64,000 bases of DNA, taken from positions 62,001-126,000 of IMG/VR virus record IMGVR_UViG_3300035670_000040; one strand, written 5' to 3'. Shown piece after piece: positions 1-8,795 of this stretch. This DNA comes from a virus. The translations under genes were made by a program, and so were the position numbers. Positions within the stretch are counted from its first letter, which is position 1, and each line of letters starts with the position of its first letter. The notes under the pieces were generated by a model, which had not been told where the DNA came from, did no database searches, and saw nothing but the letters and a program-made list of their open reading frames with translations.

Positions 1-1
1 G

Positions 2-313
2 TTAAAGTACTTTTTAGAAAAAATTAATAAAGATGAAGAAAAACAATCTAATTCTTTTTTAGATAATTTTTATTCTAAAGTTCGTTCAATGATAACTAAC
101 TTAAGTGTGCCTTTATTGGAATCATTTTTTTTAATGGAAAAACCAACATATAAAAACCTTGATAAAGAGCAAATGGTTATTGCTATTGAATCGAAAAAAC
201 TTGTTTCAAGTAAATTATCCGAAATGAAAGATATTTTGTCTGAAATAAATTTAGTTTTACCAACAGAAATAGTTGAAGAAATTATAGTTGATGCTATTAT
301 TTCTTCTAAATGA
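2..313 (+). CDS. Unknown protein, 5' end outside the window
   Basis: The reading frame is open from base 2, so the gene very probably begins before the window; the first in-frame ATG is at 89 but about 29 sense codons precede it. The visible 103 residues are rich in Leu, Glu and Lys and look helical, with no motif I recognise. The TGA stop overlaps the next gene's start codon (ATGA at 310-313), so the two are probably translated together. I cannot assign a function. Confidence 0.6.
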   Translation, partial: LKYFLEKINKDEEKQSNSFLDNFYSKVRSMITNLSVPLLESFFLMEKPTYKNLDKEQMVIAIESKKLVSSKLSEMKDILSEINLVLPTEIVEEIIVDAIISSK

Positions 314-765
314 CGGATTATTTGTTTTTTTCTTTAAAAAATCGCTTGACAATTTTTAATTATACCTTATATTTAAATATAATTGAAGAAACCATTATAA
401 AATATATAGAAGAATGGGATTTATTAGATAAAGATTATAAAGTTCCTAATAAAATACCATATTATTATGATTTTTTATCTAAAGTATTAAAAGAAGAAAT
501 AGATAAAATTAAAAAAATTCAAAAAAACACCAATACTAAATCGATTGTATTAATAAATTTACAAAAAAAAGGAAAGTTTTCAAAATATTTTGACAATTAT
601 GATGTTTTTATAAAACAAAATGTAAAAATCTTAAAAAAACTTGAAAAAAACGTGTTTATTACAGATTTAGAGTTTTCCAAAACAAATGGAACATTTCAAC
701 ATTTAAACTGTTTGGATCTTTTAGGAGAAGAAGAAGAATTTTTAAAAAAACTAACAATTGTTTGA
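310..765 (+). CDS. Unknown protein, 151 aa
   Basis: Its start overlaps the stop of the preceding gene (ATGA), which supports translational coupling. The product is Lys-rich and predicted mostly helical, with an aromatic N-terminal third (many Tyr/Phe) and a Glu-rich C-terminal end. No signal peptide, membrane segment or catalytic motif is apparent. Its last 15 bases overlap the end of the convergent gene at 751-1044. Function unknown. Confidence 0.6.
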   Translation: MTDYLFFSLKNRLTIFNYTLYLNIIEETIIKYIEEWDLLDKDYKVPNKIPYYYDFLSKVLKEEIDKIKKIQKNTNTKSIVLINLQKKGKFSKYFDNYDVFIKQNVKILKKLEKNVFITDLEFSKTNGTFQHLNCLDLLGEEEEFLKKLTIV

Positions 766-1044
766 TTTTTTCTCCAACTCATAGAGTTCTTTCAATGCAT
801 CTTCAAATGAATATGTTTTTAAACCAATAGAAGTTTCTGGTTTTATTGTAGGATTTGTTTTTTCTTCTTCTGACAATATAGAATTGAATGTATTGATTAA
901 ATCGTTCTCAAGTTTTTGATTCTGTGGATCTCTTTCAAAAAAAGGAGAAAATGAAGGACTAGATGAAGGAGTTAAAATTATTGAATTTTTACCCTTTACT
1001 TGTGAAGAATAAACTTGTTCAAGGCTTTTATGCACAGCTTTCAA
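751..1044 (-). CDS. Unknown 97-aa protein with a non-ATG start, end of lysis operon
   Basis: The frame contains no methionine at all, so it must start at a non-ATG codon: TTG at 1044 or GTG at 1035. It directly follows the endolysin gene and overlaps its last 17 bases, which is consistent with coupled translation. The product has a Ser/Pro-rich middle stretch and an acidic, helical C-terminal half. A TAA lies in frame immediately upstream of the TTG. It is +1 to the endolysin frame, so a frameshift extension of the endolysin is conceivable, but I see no slippery site. Function unknown, and the ORF itself is less certain than its neighbours. Confidence 0.45.
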   Translation of the reverse strand: MKAVHKSLEQVYSSQVKGKNSIILTPSSSPSFSPFFERDPQNQKLENDLINTFNSILSEEEKTNPTIKPETSIGLKTYSFEDALKELYELEKKSNNC

Positions 1045-1645
1045 TTAATTTTGCTTCGGTTTCTCTTCTTTCAAGAAGTCCATCAAGACCTTTTCCAACC
1101 CAAAGTCTTTTCATTTTTCTTACTTCTTTTGCAATCCCTTTATAATCTTTAAAAGGTATCAATTCTTTAATATTTCTCATTTCCAGTCTAGATTGACCAT
1201 TTAAACTTGTTCCTCTATTAAAAACAATCGAGACAATAGCACCATAGGCATCTTCTTTTAGCTCTGTAGCCCCCAGAAACGTTTTATTTGTTAGTTTGGT
1301 AAACTTGGGCCATGTTATACTGTAAAAAATATCTAGAGCTTTTTCCCAATCAACAGTTATTCCTGCATTTCTCAGAATTCTAGTATATTCTCTTCCTTTT
1401 TCACCAGTCTTACCAACAGAACCTTGAATTAATTCAATTTGATTTTGTGGAAGAAAATTAAATATTTTTGAAAGTTCTGTTTTAGTATAATATGCACAAT
1501 CAATTCCTATTGCTATTGTTGGTCCAGATGCTCCTTTTGGCCATGTAAATTTAGATAAGAATTTATCATAATAAGATTTTCCACCACCTACTTCGTATTT
1601 TAAGAGCAAGTCAAGTGTTTTTGGAGAAGGTTTATCGTAATTCAT
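1028..1645 (-). CDS. Endolysin (phage lysozyme-like muramidase)
   Basis: Predicted to cut host peptidoglycan at lysis. The N-terminus has the lysozyme-type element L-L-x-K-Y-E-V-G-G with the candidate catalytic Glu at residue 18, followed by a Gly-rich 'TIAIGIDCAY' segment. The C-terminal half has 'FNRGTSL' and a 'GLLERRETEA' helix, features of phage lysozymes of the GH24/pesticin-like type. Two ATGs are possible (1651 and 1645). The Shine-Dalgarno AAGGAAG at 1652-1658 is correctly spaced only for 1645, so I chose that one. The start lies inside the end of the holin-like gene. About 205 aa, full length for the family. Subfamily is inferred; a lytic role is well supported by neighbours. Confidence 0.8.
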   Translation of the reverse strand: MNYDKPSPKTLDLLLKYEVGGGKSYYDKFLSKFTWPKGASGPTIAIGIDCAYYTKTELSKIFNFLPQNQIELIQGSVGKTGEKGREYTRILRNAGITVDWEKALDIFYSITWPKFTKLTNKTFLGATELKEDAYGAIVSIVFNRGTSLNGQSRLEMRNIKELIPFKDYKGIAKEVRKMKRLWVGKGLDGLLERRETEAKLIESCA

Positions 1646-2063
1646 AGTCATCTTCCTTTGAATTACTTGTAATTACTGTTATTTCTTCAAATTTTTCTGT
1701 TTTATTTTCTGATTTAAAATCAACATTTGAATCAGATTTATATCTAAAGTCTAATAATGTCTGAACACCTAAATAACTACCGATTATTACTGCTAATATT
1801 TTTATTGTTTCAACAAATATTGTAACAAATGCAGATGTTATTGTTGCTGACATTCCAGATGTTAAAAATAAAACAAAAATACTAACCGCATAAAACACAG
1901 AAAGTATTATTACAGAACAAAAAACAACAAAAAATTTTTTTGATGCTAAAAAGTTTATATTACTCAAGTCTTTTTGATATTCTGTTGGTGTATTTGGTGG
2001 AATATCACCAGAATGCAACATTGAACTTGCTGTTTTTGCTATTTCAATAATTTTTGCCCACAT
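1632..2063 (-). CDS. Holin-like membrane protein
   Basis: A 143-aa protein with two strongly hydrophobic segments at about residues 44-67 and 76-100, an N-terminal soluble tail of about 40 residues and a charged C-terminal tail. It sits between the spanin-like lipoprotein gene and the endolysin gene and overlaps the endolysin start by about 14-20 bases. Size, two membrane helices and position fit a holin that permeabilises the inner membrane at lysis. The family cannot be named from sequence alone; an antiholin or other membrane protein remains possible. Confidence 0.65.
   Translation of the reverse strand: MWAKIIEIAKTASSMLHSGDIPPNTPTEYQKDLSNINFLASKKFFVVFCSVIILSVFYAVSIFVLFLTSGMSATITSAFVTIFVETIKILAVIIGSYLGVQTLLDFRYKSDSNVDFKSENKTEKFEEITVITSNSKEDDYELR
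1652..1658 (-). promoter_or_regulatory. Shine-Dalgarno that decides the endolysin start
   Basis: On the minus strand this reads AAGGAAG. It abuts the ATG at 1651 (too close to act) but is about 6 bases from the ATG at 1645. Most genes in this window have no obvious Shine-Dalgarno, so the element is informative. Confidence 0.55.
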
Positions 2064-2065
2064 TT

Positions 2066-2686
2066 TTATAAAATTCCTTTCATTCTTAAATAAATTCCAC
2101 CAGCAATAATGAGAATCAAAATAACTGAAATAATATTTCTTTTTAAAATAGCAAAATCCTTTTCTACAAGCTTTTTTTGCATCAAATTATTGTCATTAAC
2201 AAGTTTTTCTGCGTTTTTTTGTTCCGAAATAATTTGTTGATCAACTTTTTCTTGTAAATTTTTTAGATTTTTATAATCATTTTGTAATTGTACAAATATT
2301 TCTTTATCTTTTAAAAGTTGAGAATATTCTTCGGAATTTACAACAACAACAGTTGTTCCTTTGAATTTTTCAGGAACAATTATTATTCTTTCACCTGTTT
2401 GCTTGTTTTTCCCACTATTAGATGCTATTACATGTAAACTTGGTGTAGTGGATGATGTCTTTTTATTAATGATTTCTTCAACAGGTATTCTTTTTTCAGG
2501 GGGTCTTACAATACGAACTGCTTCGTCTAAAGAACTATCTGTTAAATCAAATCTTCCTTTATCAAAGGAATCATTTGCATGATATACAGATTGAGAAAGA
2601 ATCTCTGACTGTTTTGTTGTGTAAACAGTACATGAAACAATAAAAAAAGAGATTGTAATTATATATATAAACTTTAAAAGGCTCAT
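2066..2686 (-). CDS. Lipoprotein with C-terminal membrane anchor; candidate unimolecular spanin
   Basis: Residues 1-19 form a lipoprotein signal peptide with lipobox I-V-S-C (Cys19 would be lipidated). A Lys/Glu/Gln-rich helical, coiled-coil-prone region spans about 120-175. A single hydrophobic helix at about 184-200 is followed by a short basic tail (R-M-K). An outer-membrane lipid anchor at one end and an inner-membrane helix at the other is the architecture of unimolecular spanins such as T1 gp11, which fuse inner and outer membranes in the last step of lysis. The adjacent holin-like and endolysin genes support this. At 206 aa it is longer than T1 gp11, with a Pro/Thr-rich middle. Function is inferred from architecture, not homology. 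Confidence 0.65.
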   Translation of the reverse strand: MSLLKFIYIITISFFIVSCTVYTTKQSEILSQSVYHANDSFDKGRFDLTDSSLDEAVRIVRPPEKRIPVEEIINKKTSSTTPSLHVIASNSGKNKQTGERIIIVPEKFKGTTVVVVNSEEYSQLLKDKEIFVQLQNDYKNLKNLQEKVDQQIISEQKNAEKLVNDNNLMQKKLVEKDFAILKRNIISVILILIIAGGIYLRMKGIL

Positions 2687-2712
2687 ATATATAATTACAA
2701 TTTATAATGTTT

Positions 2713-2919
2713 TTAAGAAACTATATTTTCAGATTCTGTCTTTTCTTTTAAAGATTTATTCTCTTCTGATAAAGACTGAGATATAGCATTTAATTTTAAT
2801 AATTCAGTTTCTAAAACCGATACTCTGTCTAGTGCATCGTTTCTTTGAATAATTAATCTATCAAATAATACTTGTAGATAATTTTCATCTTTTAAATTAT
2901 TTTTGATAATGTCTCTCAT
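2713..2919 (-). CDS. Small coiled-coil protein, 68 aa
   Basis: Lies between the large tail-fibre gene and the lipoprotein gene, 6 bases after the fibre stop, so it is part of the same transcript. The sequence is almost entirely helical with heptad-like spacing of Leu/Val/Ile and ends in a Glu/Lys/Ser-rich tail. It could be a fibre-assembly helper or a small lysis accessory protein; there is no family evidence for either. Confidence 0.5.
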   Translation of the reverse strand: MRDIIKNNLKDENYLQVLFDRLIIQRNDALDRVSVLETELLKLNAISQSLSEENKSLKEKTESENIVS

Positions 2920-2925
2920 AGAAAA

Positions 2926-5900
2926 TTATTTAATCTTGCCTTCTAACTTTTCAAGTCTTTCTGTTAATTCTTTAACAGCATTTATTAAATACCAAACCAA
3001 AGGATCTGTATTAACAGAAAGAATTCCTGATTCGTTTTCATTAACACAATCTGGTAAAATTTCTTTAAATTCTTGTGCAATAACACCTAATTGTATACCT
3101 TCTTTATTAACAAAAGATGATTTAGCAATTTCTTCTATTTCTGATAATTTTTTATATTCAAAATTTCTAACTCTGATTGATTTAATTTTATTTAAACCTT
3201 CAGAATTATCTGTTATGTTCTTTTTAATTCTTTTATCACACGTAGTTACCCATGTAGTTGTATTTTTTCCATTATAAGCACCTCCAGTACCGCCTATAAA
3301 TGCAGTATTGTTACCCTTACCAGCAAGAGAATCACCTATAACAATTTGATATGTTCCAGTAGCAACACTTGGTCTTGCATATTGACCTATAAGAATATTG
3401 TTTGTACCAGTTGTTAAAGCAGCACCACCAGTTCCTGTCATTCTACCTGCATTTGCACCAATTCCTATATTATAGGAACCGTCACATTCATAAAGAGAAA
3501 GACGACCAATAGATGTATTATAAGATGAAGAACTACCTTGATTAAGTGATCTATCACCAACCGCTGTATTTCCTGAACCCATTGATACTGCACCAGCACC
3601 ATTTCCTATGTATGTTACTCCACTTGAAGTTGTAAGATCAGAACCAATCGATGAACCTGCATTATAACCAACAGCAGTATTAGAACTAGAACGAACATAG
3701 ATTAAAGCATTTATCCCAATAGCAACATTATTAGAAACATTACTTGTTCCATTTAAAGCACTGCTACCAATAGCAATATTACCATAGCCTGTTGTAATTC
3801 CATACATACTGCTACCAATAGCAATATTATAGTCACCGCTAGTAATAGAATAACCAGAATACGCTCCTATACAATTATTATATCCACCAGATGTAATATT
3901 TGCACCAGCATCAATACCTACTAAAGAATTTTGAGATCCTGATGTAAGTAAGGAAGCAGCATTTGATCCAATTGCTGTATTAGAATTCCCAGTACTACAT
4001 TTAAGTAAGCAATTAGCCCCGACAGCTGTATTATGATAATTAAATCCATCGTCATCTGTTCCTTCACGCATTGCATTTGCTCCAATTGCTGTATTATTAT
4101 ACCCATATATAATTTTTTCTAGTGCATTGCAACCAACTGCGGTATTATACTCAGAAAATGGATCATTTGATGCATCCATTGCATTTGATCCAATTGCTGT
4201 ATTGAAGCTTCCTGTATTAAGTCTTAAAGCATCGTAACCAACAGCGGTGTTTTGTTGTCCATCTGTAACGTTTCCTAGAGAAGAATATCCTACAGAAGTA
4301 TTATATTGTCCAGATGTTTCTTTTTGTTGAGAAGCATAACCAATAGCAGTATTAAATCTTCCAGTTGTAATTGCTGATAATGCATATACACCCAAAGAAG
4401 TATTAAAGGATCCAAAACTTGAAGATGTACCACTGCTAAATTCTCCACCATTACCTATATAAATATTTCTTCCACTACTGCCTGAACGATAATTGGTTGA
4501 TATTAATATTTCTTGTCCACTTGAATTTATGTAAGTATCTTTCAACCTTGAATCACCTTCAACCCTAAATACTTCAGTTGATGTTGTTGTAGTGTTTACT
4601 AACAATTTAGGAGTATATGTCCAAGCATTTGAAACTCTAAATCTTTCTGTTCCTGCAATTGTTGTTGAAACCTGATTTGTTGCAAAATAAAAACCAGTAC
4701 TTGTACTTCCTGTAAAATTTATGGATGGAGTTGCTGCCGCACCATTAGGAAATGTAGTATTTCCGCTAAATGTCTTAATACCAGCAATCGTTTGATTGCC
4801 AGCATTCATAACAAAGTCCGCATTTGCACCAGCATTAGGAATTGTATATGTTCTTGCTGTATTGGTTGTATATGTTAAGGTTGCCTTGTTGGTTTGAGTA
4901 CCCATCTGGATGGTTCCAGCACCGGTTATATTTCCACTAATATTAGCACTTCCATTGAAACTCTGACCCCAAATTGTTCTTGAAGTTGCAAGAATTGTTG
5001 CTGTTGCTGCATTTCCAGTAACACTAATTGGCCATGTTCCTGTAGCATTTGTTCCGTCTGTAAATGCAATATCTTTATATGTAGAAAATGGACTGTTTGA
5101 ACCAAAAGATGCTTGCCACAATCTCATTCCGATAGCATCTTTTCTAATAGAAATCATATTATCATTTCCACCACCAGAAGAACTCCATGTTCTAAGTATA
5201 ATATTATCAGAGTATGGCGAAGCATTATTATTATTCCATGTACCAAATGCAACACTTGCATATGTTGTTCTAAATGCAGAAGGAGCAACAGTTCTATTAT
5301 CTATTGCTTTAATAGCTGATATGCTTATGTTTGATGTTCCATCAAAAGAAATATCGTTTATTGTTCTTGCTGTTTGTAATTTTGTTGCTGTTCCAGCATT
5401 TCCTGTTATAGAACCAGCTATATTTGAACTAAATGTTTTAGTACCAGCAATAGTCTGATTACCAGCATTCATAACAAAGTCCGCATTTGCACCAGCATCA
5501 GGAATTGTATATGTTCTTGATGCATTGGTTGTATATGTTAAGGTAGCCTTGTTAGCCTGAGTACCCATAACAAAATTTGAAGCGGTAATATTAGAACTAG
5601 CACTAATATTTCCAAGAACAGTTAATCTTTCATTTGGAGAAGAAGTTCCAATACCAACATTTCCAACAGCATTAGTACTACTAGATGTTCTGGTTAAAGT
5701 TAATAATCCATTTCCAGTTCCACTAGTATTTTGTGGTCCTATAATTAAAGGTTTTCCTGATGTTGGTGTAATCTCATCTATCCACATCGCCCATCTATTG
5801 TTATTCGATGTATCGCCTCTTAAAATATATTGAGGATATGAAGTATTAGTAGCAGCTATGCTACCATTAGCAAAAATAAATCCATCTACAACAAAATTAT

Positions 5901-8307
5901 CATTTGTCCTTAATGAATTTGCAGAATCTCTATAAAGATTTGCATCTCCACCAAGAACTATAGCATCTCCAACAGAAGTAGCATTAGGAAAGTTTACTGG
6001 ACCTCCATTGAATGTTAATGTGTCAAGAGAATCCGAACCTAAAACAACATTTCCATTAACTGTTAAATTTCCAGTGGCACTAATATTACCAGAAACAGTC
6101 AATGTTTCATTTGGTGTTGTTGTTAGAACACCTATTCTATTATTAGTTGAATCAACATATAATGTATTACTATCAACATTTAGATTACCTGTTACAGAAA
6201 CAGTTGAACCATTATCTGTTATAGAACTATTACCTATAGTATTTGGACCTGTTGATTTTAAAATTGTATTTGTGGTTCCAGAACCACTTAAAAATGTAGC
6301 AGCAGTATCCCAAACTCTTGAATTTATTATTCTTGATTGAAGAGTTCCTGCATTTTGTGTTATAATATTGTTAGTAGATCCTGTAGCTAATGTAGTAGGA
6401 ACAGTTATATTTCCAACAACTAATGTATTATCTGTTTTTAATGTATTAGTGGCAGATCTATATAAATTTGTATCACTTCCAATTAATAAAGTATTATCTA
6501 ATTTTAAATTACCTGATGCAGAAACATTACCAGAAATAGTCAATGCTTGATTTGCTACCGATGAACTTGTGTTTATCGAAACACCTTGATTGTTTACATA
6601 TAGTCTTGGTTGTCCAAAATAATTAAATCTTGCTGAATCCAAAGTTCCTACAAGTGGTGTTTTATTTTGATCAACCTGTAATGGAACTATATCATACAGA
6701 AAGTTATTAATATTAAATGCACTAACATTTCCAGTTACTGTATTAACACTTGTAATATTTCCACCAGCAGTAATATTTCCTGTGATAGTTAAATTTCCTT
6801 GTGAAATGATTTCCGGTAAATAAACCACATTATCCCTATTAACAACAACGCTATTTCTTCCTATAATAGTAACATTTGAAAAATTTGCAGTATTATTACC
6901 ACTTCCACCAATAACTATTGAATTATTTTGTACAGAATTATCTTTTCCACCAATAATAATACCGTTATTTCCTGTTTTGTTGTTATTACCACCTATTATA
7001 AATGAATTATTACCATTACTTATTCCATTAGGAACATTAGCAGAAGCATTGTTTTGTCCACCTAAAAATACAGAATTGGATGAATTAAAATCATTATTTG
7101 AACCACCAATTGATTGAGAGTTTTGACCTATTATTTGTGTATTAACAGAACCGATAGCAACAGCACTTAAAGAAGCAGTATTTCCCTTACCACCTATTAC
7201 AGAACTTTCCTGATAAGCCTTACTTGCACTTGAAGCAACAACAAATGAAAAATCATTAACTATATTTGAATTTCCACCCAAAACAACAGAATTACCAGTT
7301 ACACTACTATTATCTGTATTAAATGCCAAACTGTTTGTTGCAATTGTGTTGTTTGAACCATTTAATAAAACCGATCTATCATTTAGAGTATTATTATTTC
7401 CTAATAAATTAATTGAACTTAGTCTAGATGTTGTATTTCTACTATTTATTAAAATAGAATTTGTTGATAAACCAGAATTAAATGTGTTTATTGCTAAAGA
7501 TGTATCTCTTAAATTCGAATCAAAAGAATTTAATGCAACAGAATTTGATGAAACTAAATTGTTAAATCCATCAATGTTTAAGGAATTGTTATAAATTTTA
7601 TTATTATTAGAAGCAATATTTGTTGATGAATTTGTTACAAAATTAGAACTTCCTAGAATAGATAAACTATTGTTATCAACAAAGTTATCATTTCCATTTA
7701 TTTGTACAGATCCGGAAGATACTGTACTATTATTTGAATTAAATAAAATTGAATTATTATTTAATATATTATTTTTTCCTAAAATATTAATAGATGAATT
7801 TGCTAAAGTATTTGAATCACCTAATAAGGAAATAGAGTCATGTTTAGATATAGAATTTTTTGAATTTACTGAAAGAGAATTTGATGATACTGTTGAATTT
7901 GTTGTTGTTATTGAAACAGATGTGTCTAATGTTGTATTCCCGTTATTTACAATACCTACACAAGACTTACCAACAGTACCATTATCAACGGCTTTAAAAT
8001 TATTTACATTAACATCCGAACTAAAAGAAATTACTCCATTTAAAAAACTTATATTCTTATTATTAACATCTAGGTTAATACCTTCTGTACCAAAAACATT
8101 AAATTGTTTTGTATTTCCGCTTAGAGAAATAGCATCAGTTAGAACATTAATTTTTTTATTAATAACATCTAATGCAATACCCTCTTTATCAAATAAATTA
8201 AATTCTTTTTTTGTGGTTGTTGAACTCAACGAGATAGCATCATTTAGAACGTTAAATTCCTTATTTACGGTATCTATCAAAAGACCTTCAGTTTTTATGT
8301 ATTGCAT
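2926..8307 (-). CDS. Giant tail fibre with collar-like repeats and C-terminal S74 self-chaperone domain
   Basis: A 1793-aa host-recognition fibre. Roughly residues 100-520 are Asn/Ser-rich short beta repeats. Residues about 520-1050 hold fibre modules such as 'LTVSGNISATGNL', repeated with variation. Two near-identical copies of a segment starting 'NKATLTYTTN' follow. Residues about 1280-1640 have dozens of 'NTAIGxNA'-type repeats resembling trimeric autotransporter head repeats. The last 104 residues are a peptidase S74 intramolecular chaperone domain, which trimerises the fibre and in relatives cuts itself off. The usual catalytic Ser of S-D-x-R-x-K is Cys1690 here (codon 3238-3240); the Lys is present. 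It heads the operon that ends in the lysis genes. High confidence in fibre; receptor unknown. Confidence 0.9.
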   Translation of the reverse strand: MQYIKTEGLLIDTVNKEFNVLNDAISLSSTTTKKEFNLFDKEGIALDVINKKINVLTDAISLSGNTKQFNVFGTEGINLDVNNKNISFLNGVISFSSDVNVNNFKAVDNGTVGKSCVGIVNNGNTTLDTSVSITTTNSTVSSNSLSVNSKNSISKHDSISLLGDSNTLANSSINILGKNNILNNNSILFNSNNSTVSSGSVQINGNDNFVDNNSLSILGSSNFVTNSSTNIASNNNKIYNNSLNIDGFNNLVSSNSVALNSFDSNLRDTSLAINTFNSGLSTNSILINSRNTTSRLSSINLLGNNNTLNDRSVLLNGSNNTIATNSLAFNTDNSSVTGNSVVLGGNSNIVNDFSFVVASSASKAYQESSVIGGKGNTASLSAVAIGSVNTQIIGQNSQSIGGSNNDFNSSNSVFLGGQNNASANVPNGISNGNNSFIIGGNNNKTGNNGIIIGGKDNSVQNNSIVIGGSGNNTANFSNVTIIGRNSVVVNRDNVVYLPEIISQGNLTITGNITAGGNITSVNTVTGNVSAFNINNFLYDIVPLQVDQNKTPLVGTLDSARFNYFGQPRLYVNNQGVSINTSSSVANQALTISGNVSASGNLKLDNTLLIGSDTNLYRSATNTLKTDNTLVVGNITVPTTLATGSTNNIITQNAGTLQSRIINSRVWDTAATFLSGSGTTNTILKSTGPNTIGNSSITDNGSTVSVTGNLNVDSNTLYVDSTNNRIGVLTTTPNETLTVSGNISATGNLTVNGNVVLGSDSLDTLTFNGGPVNFPNATSVGDAIVLGGDANLYRDSANSLRTNDNFVVDGFIFANGSIAATNTSYPQYILRGDTSNNNRWAMWIDEITPTSGKPLIIGPQNTSGTGNGLLTLTRTSSSTNAVGNVGIGTSSPNERLTVLGNISASSNITASNFVMGTQANKATLTYTTNASRTYTIPDAGANADFVMNAGNQTIAGTKTFSSNIAGSITGNAGTATKLQTARTINDISFDGTSNISISAIKAIDNRTVAPSAFRTTYASVAFGTWNNNNASPYSDNIILRTWSSSGGGNDNMISIRKDAIGMRLWQASFGSNSPFSTYKDIAFTDGTNATGTWPISVTGNAATATILATSRTIWGQSFNGSANISGNITGAGTIQMGTQTNKATLTYTTNTARTYTIPNAGANADFVMNAGNQTIAGIKTFSGNTTFPNGAAATPSINFTGSTSTGFYFATNQVSTTIAGTERFRVSNAWTYTPKLLVNTTTTSTEVFRVEGDSRLKDTYINSSGQEILISTNYRSGSSGRNIYIGNGGEFSSGTSSSFGSFNTSLGVYALSAITTGRFNTAIGYASQQKETSGQYNTSVGYSSLGNVTDGQQNTAVGYDALRLNTGSFNTAIGSNAMDASNDPFSEYNTAVGCNALEKIIYGYNNTAIGANAMREGTDDDGFNYHNTAVGANCLLKCSTGNSNTAIGSNAASLLTSGSQNSLVGIDAGANITSGGYNNCIGAYSGYSITSGDYNIAIGSSMYGITTGYGNIAIGSSALNGTSNVSNNVAIGINALIYVRSSSNTAVGYNAGSSIGSDLTTSSGVTYIGNGAGAVSMGSGNTAVGDRSLNQGSSSSYNTSIGRLSLYECDGSYNIGIGANAGRMTGTGGAALTTGTNNILIGQYARPSVATGTYQIVIGDSLAGKGNNTAFIGGTGGAYNGKNTTTWVTTCDKRIKKNITDNSEGLNKIKSIRVRNFEYKKLSEIEEIAKSSFVNKEGIQLGVIAQEFKEILPDCVNENESGILSVNTDPLVWYLINAVKELTERLEKLEGKIK
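4768..4905 (-). repeat. Direct repeat inside tail-fibre gene, copy 1
   Basis: A 138-base segment that matches 5431-5568 at most positions and encodes a repeated 46-residue fibre module ending in 'NQTIAG(I/T)KTFS'. Coding, in frame, and likely produced by duplication. Confidence 0.8.
5431..5568 (-). repeat. Direct repeat inside tail-fibre gene, copy 2
   Basis: Partner of the repeat at 4768-4905, same orientation and frame. The two copies differ by scattered substitutions and no indels that I could see. Confidence 0.8.
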
Positions 8308-8322
8308 ATAATAATTTACTTA

Positions 8323-8330
8323 TATTTATT
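8323..8330 (-). promoter_or_regulatory. Late-type promoter box before tail fibre
   Basis: Minus strand reads AATAAATA, matching the T4/cyanophage late box NATAAATA, 15 bases before the fibre ATG. It lies in the short divergent gap between minus- and plus-strand operons. Confidence 0.5.
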
Positions 8331-8363
8331 TAAAAATTGTCCATAAAACTGTAAATATAAAAT

Positions 8364-8756
8364 ATGAGTAGTTTTTTAAAAACATATAATAACATTAGAC
8401 AAAAATTGTTGTCAGAACAGGAAACTCAACAACAAGAAGATCAAATTCAATCAGAACCGATAGAAGGAATGGACGACACAGAAAATACTCCAGTTAAAAC
8501 AGGTCAGGAGGATGCAACAGTTTCTCCTAAATTAGATCCAGATGAAGAAGCATCAGCATTAAAGGAAGAAGAAAAGGGTCTTATAGAAAAAAATTGGATA
8601 GATAAAATCGTAAAATTATTAAATTTCTTGGATAAAGATAATGACAATGTAAAAGATATTATTAGTAAATTGTCAGAAGACACAGATAATATACAAGGCC
8701 AAAAACAAAAAATAGAAGAGCTACTCAATTCTATACCACCAGAAAAAACATCTTGA
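8364..8756 (+). CDS. Acidic unknown protein; candidate internal head protein
   Basis: 130 aa, very rich in Glu, Asp and Gln in the first half and helical in the second. The N-terminus is a short amphipathic stretch ending in L-S-E at residues 16-18, followed by a hydrophilic region. This resembles the capsid-targeting peptides of T4 internal proteins, which are cut by gp21 after (L/I)-x-E. First gene on the plus strand after the fibre. A TGTAAATA box (8350-8357) precedes it by six bases. Function is inferred only from the N-terminal motif. Confidence 0.55.
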   Translation: MSSFLKTYNNIRQKLLSEQETQQQEDQIQSEPIEGMDDTENTPVKTGQEDATVSPKLDPDEEASALKEEEKGLIEKNWIDKIVKLLNFLDKDNDNVKDIISKLSEDTDNIQGQKQKIEELLNSIPPEKTS

Positions 8757-8781
8757 CTTTTATAATAAATTTTCGTATATT
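8753..8781 (+). promoter_or_regulatory. Sigma70-like promoter before the kinase operon
   Basis: TTGACT at 8753-8758, a 17-base spacer, then TATATT at 8776-8781. The ATG at 8796 follows 14 bases after the -10 box. This is a close match to the bacterial housekeeping consensus and distinct from the late-type boxes in front of structural genes. Confidence 0.65.
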
Positions 8782-8795
8782 TTGTTTCTTAATAT

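Noticed and set aside
1028-1044. Programmed frameshift joining endolysin to the 97-aa frame
   Set aside because: The required shift is +1 within 17 bases and I see no slippery sequence; separate non-ATG start is simpler.
5113-7594. Several other plus-strand open frames opposite the fibre gene
   Set aside because: Same repeat-driven shadow effect; the minus-strand frame has clear fibre and S74 features.
7000-8300. Possible CRISPR-like or satellite repeat array
   Set aside because: The repetition is of short coding units that vary in sequence and keep frame; there are no identical repeats with unique spacers.
7670-8311. A 213-codon open frame on the plus strand inside the tail fibre
   Set aside because: Antisense shadow of the repetitive Asn/Ser-rich fibre coding region; it has low-complexity composition and no homology-like motif.
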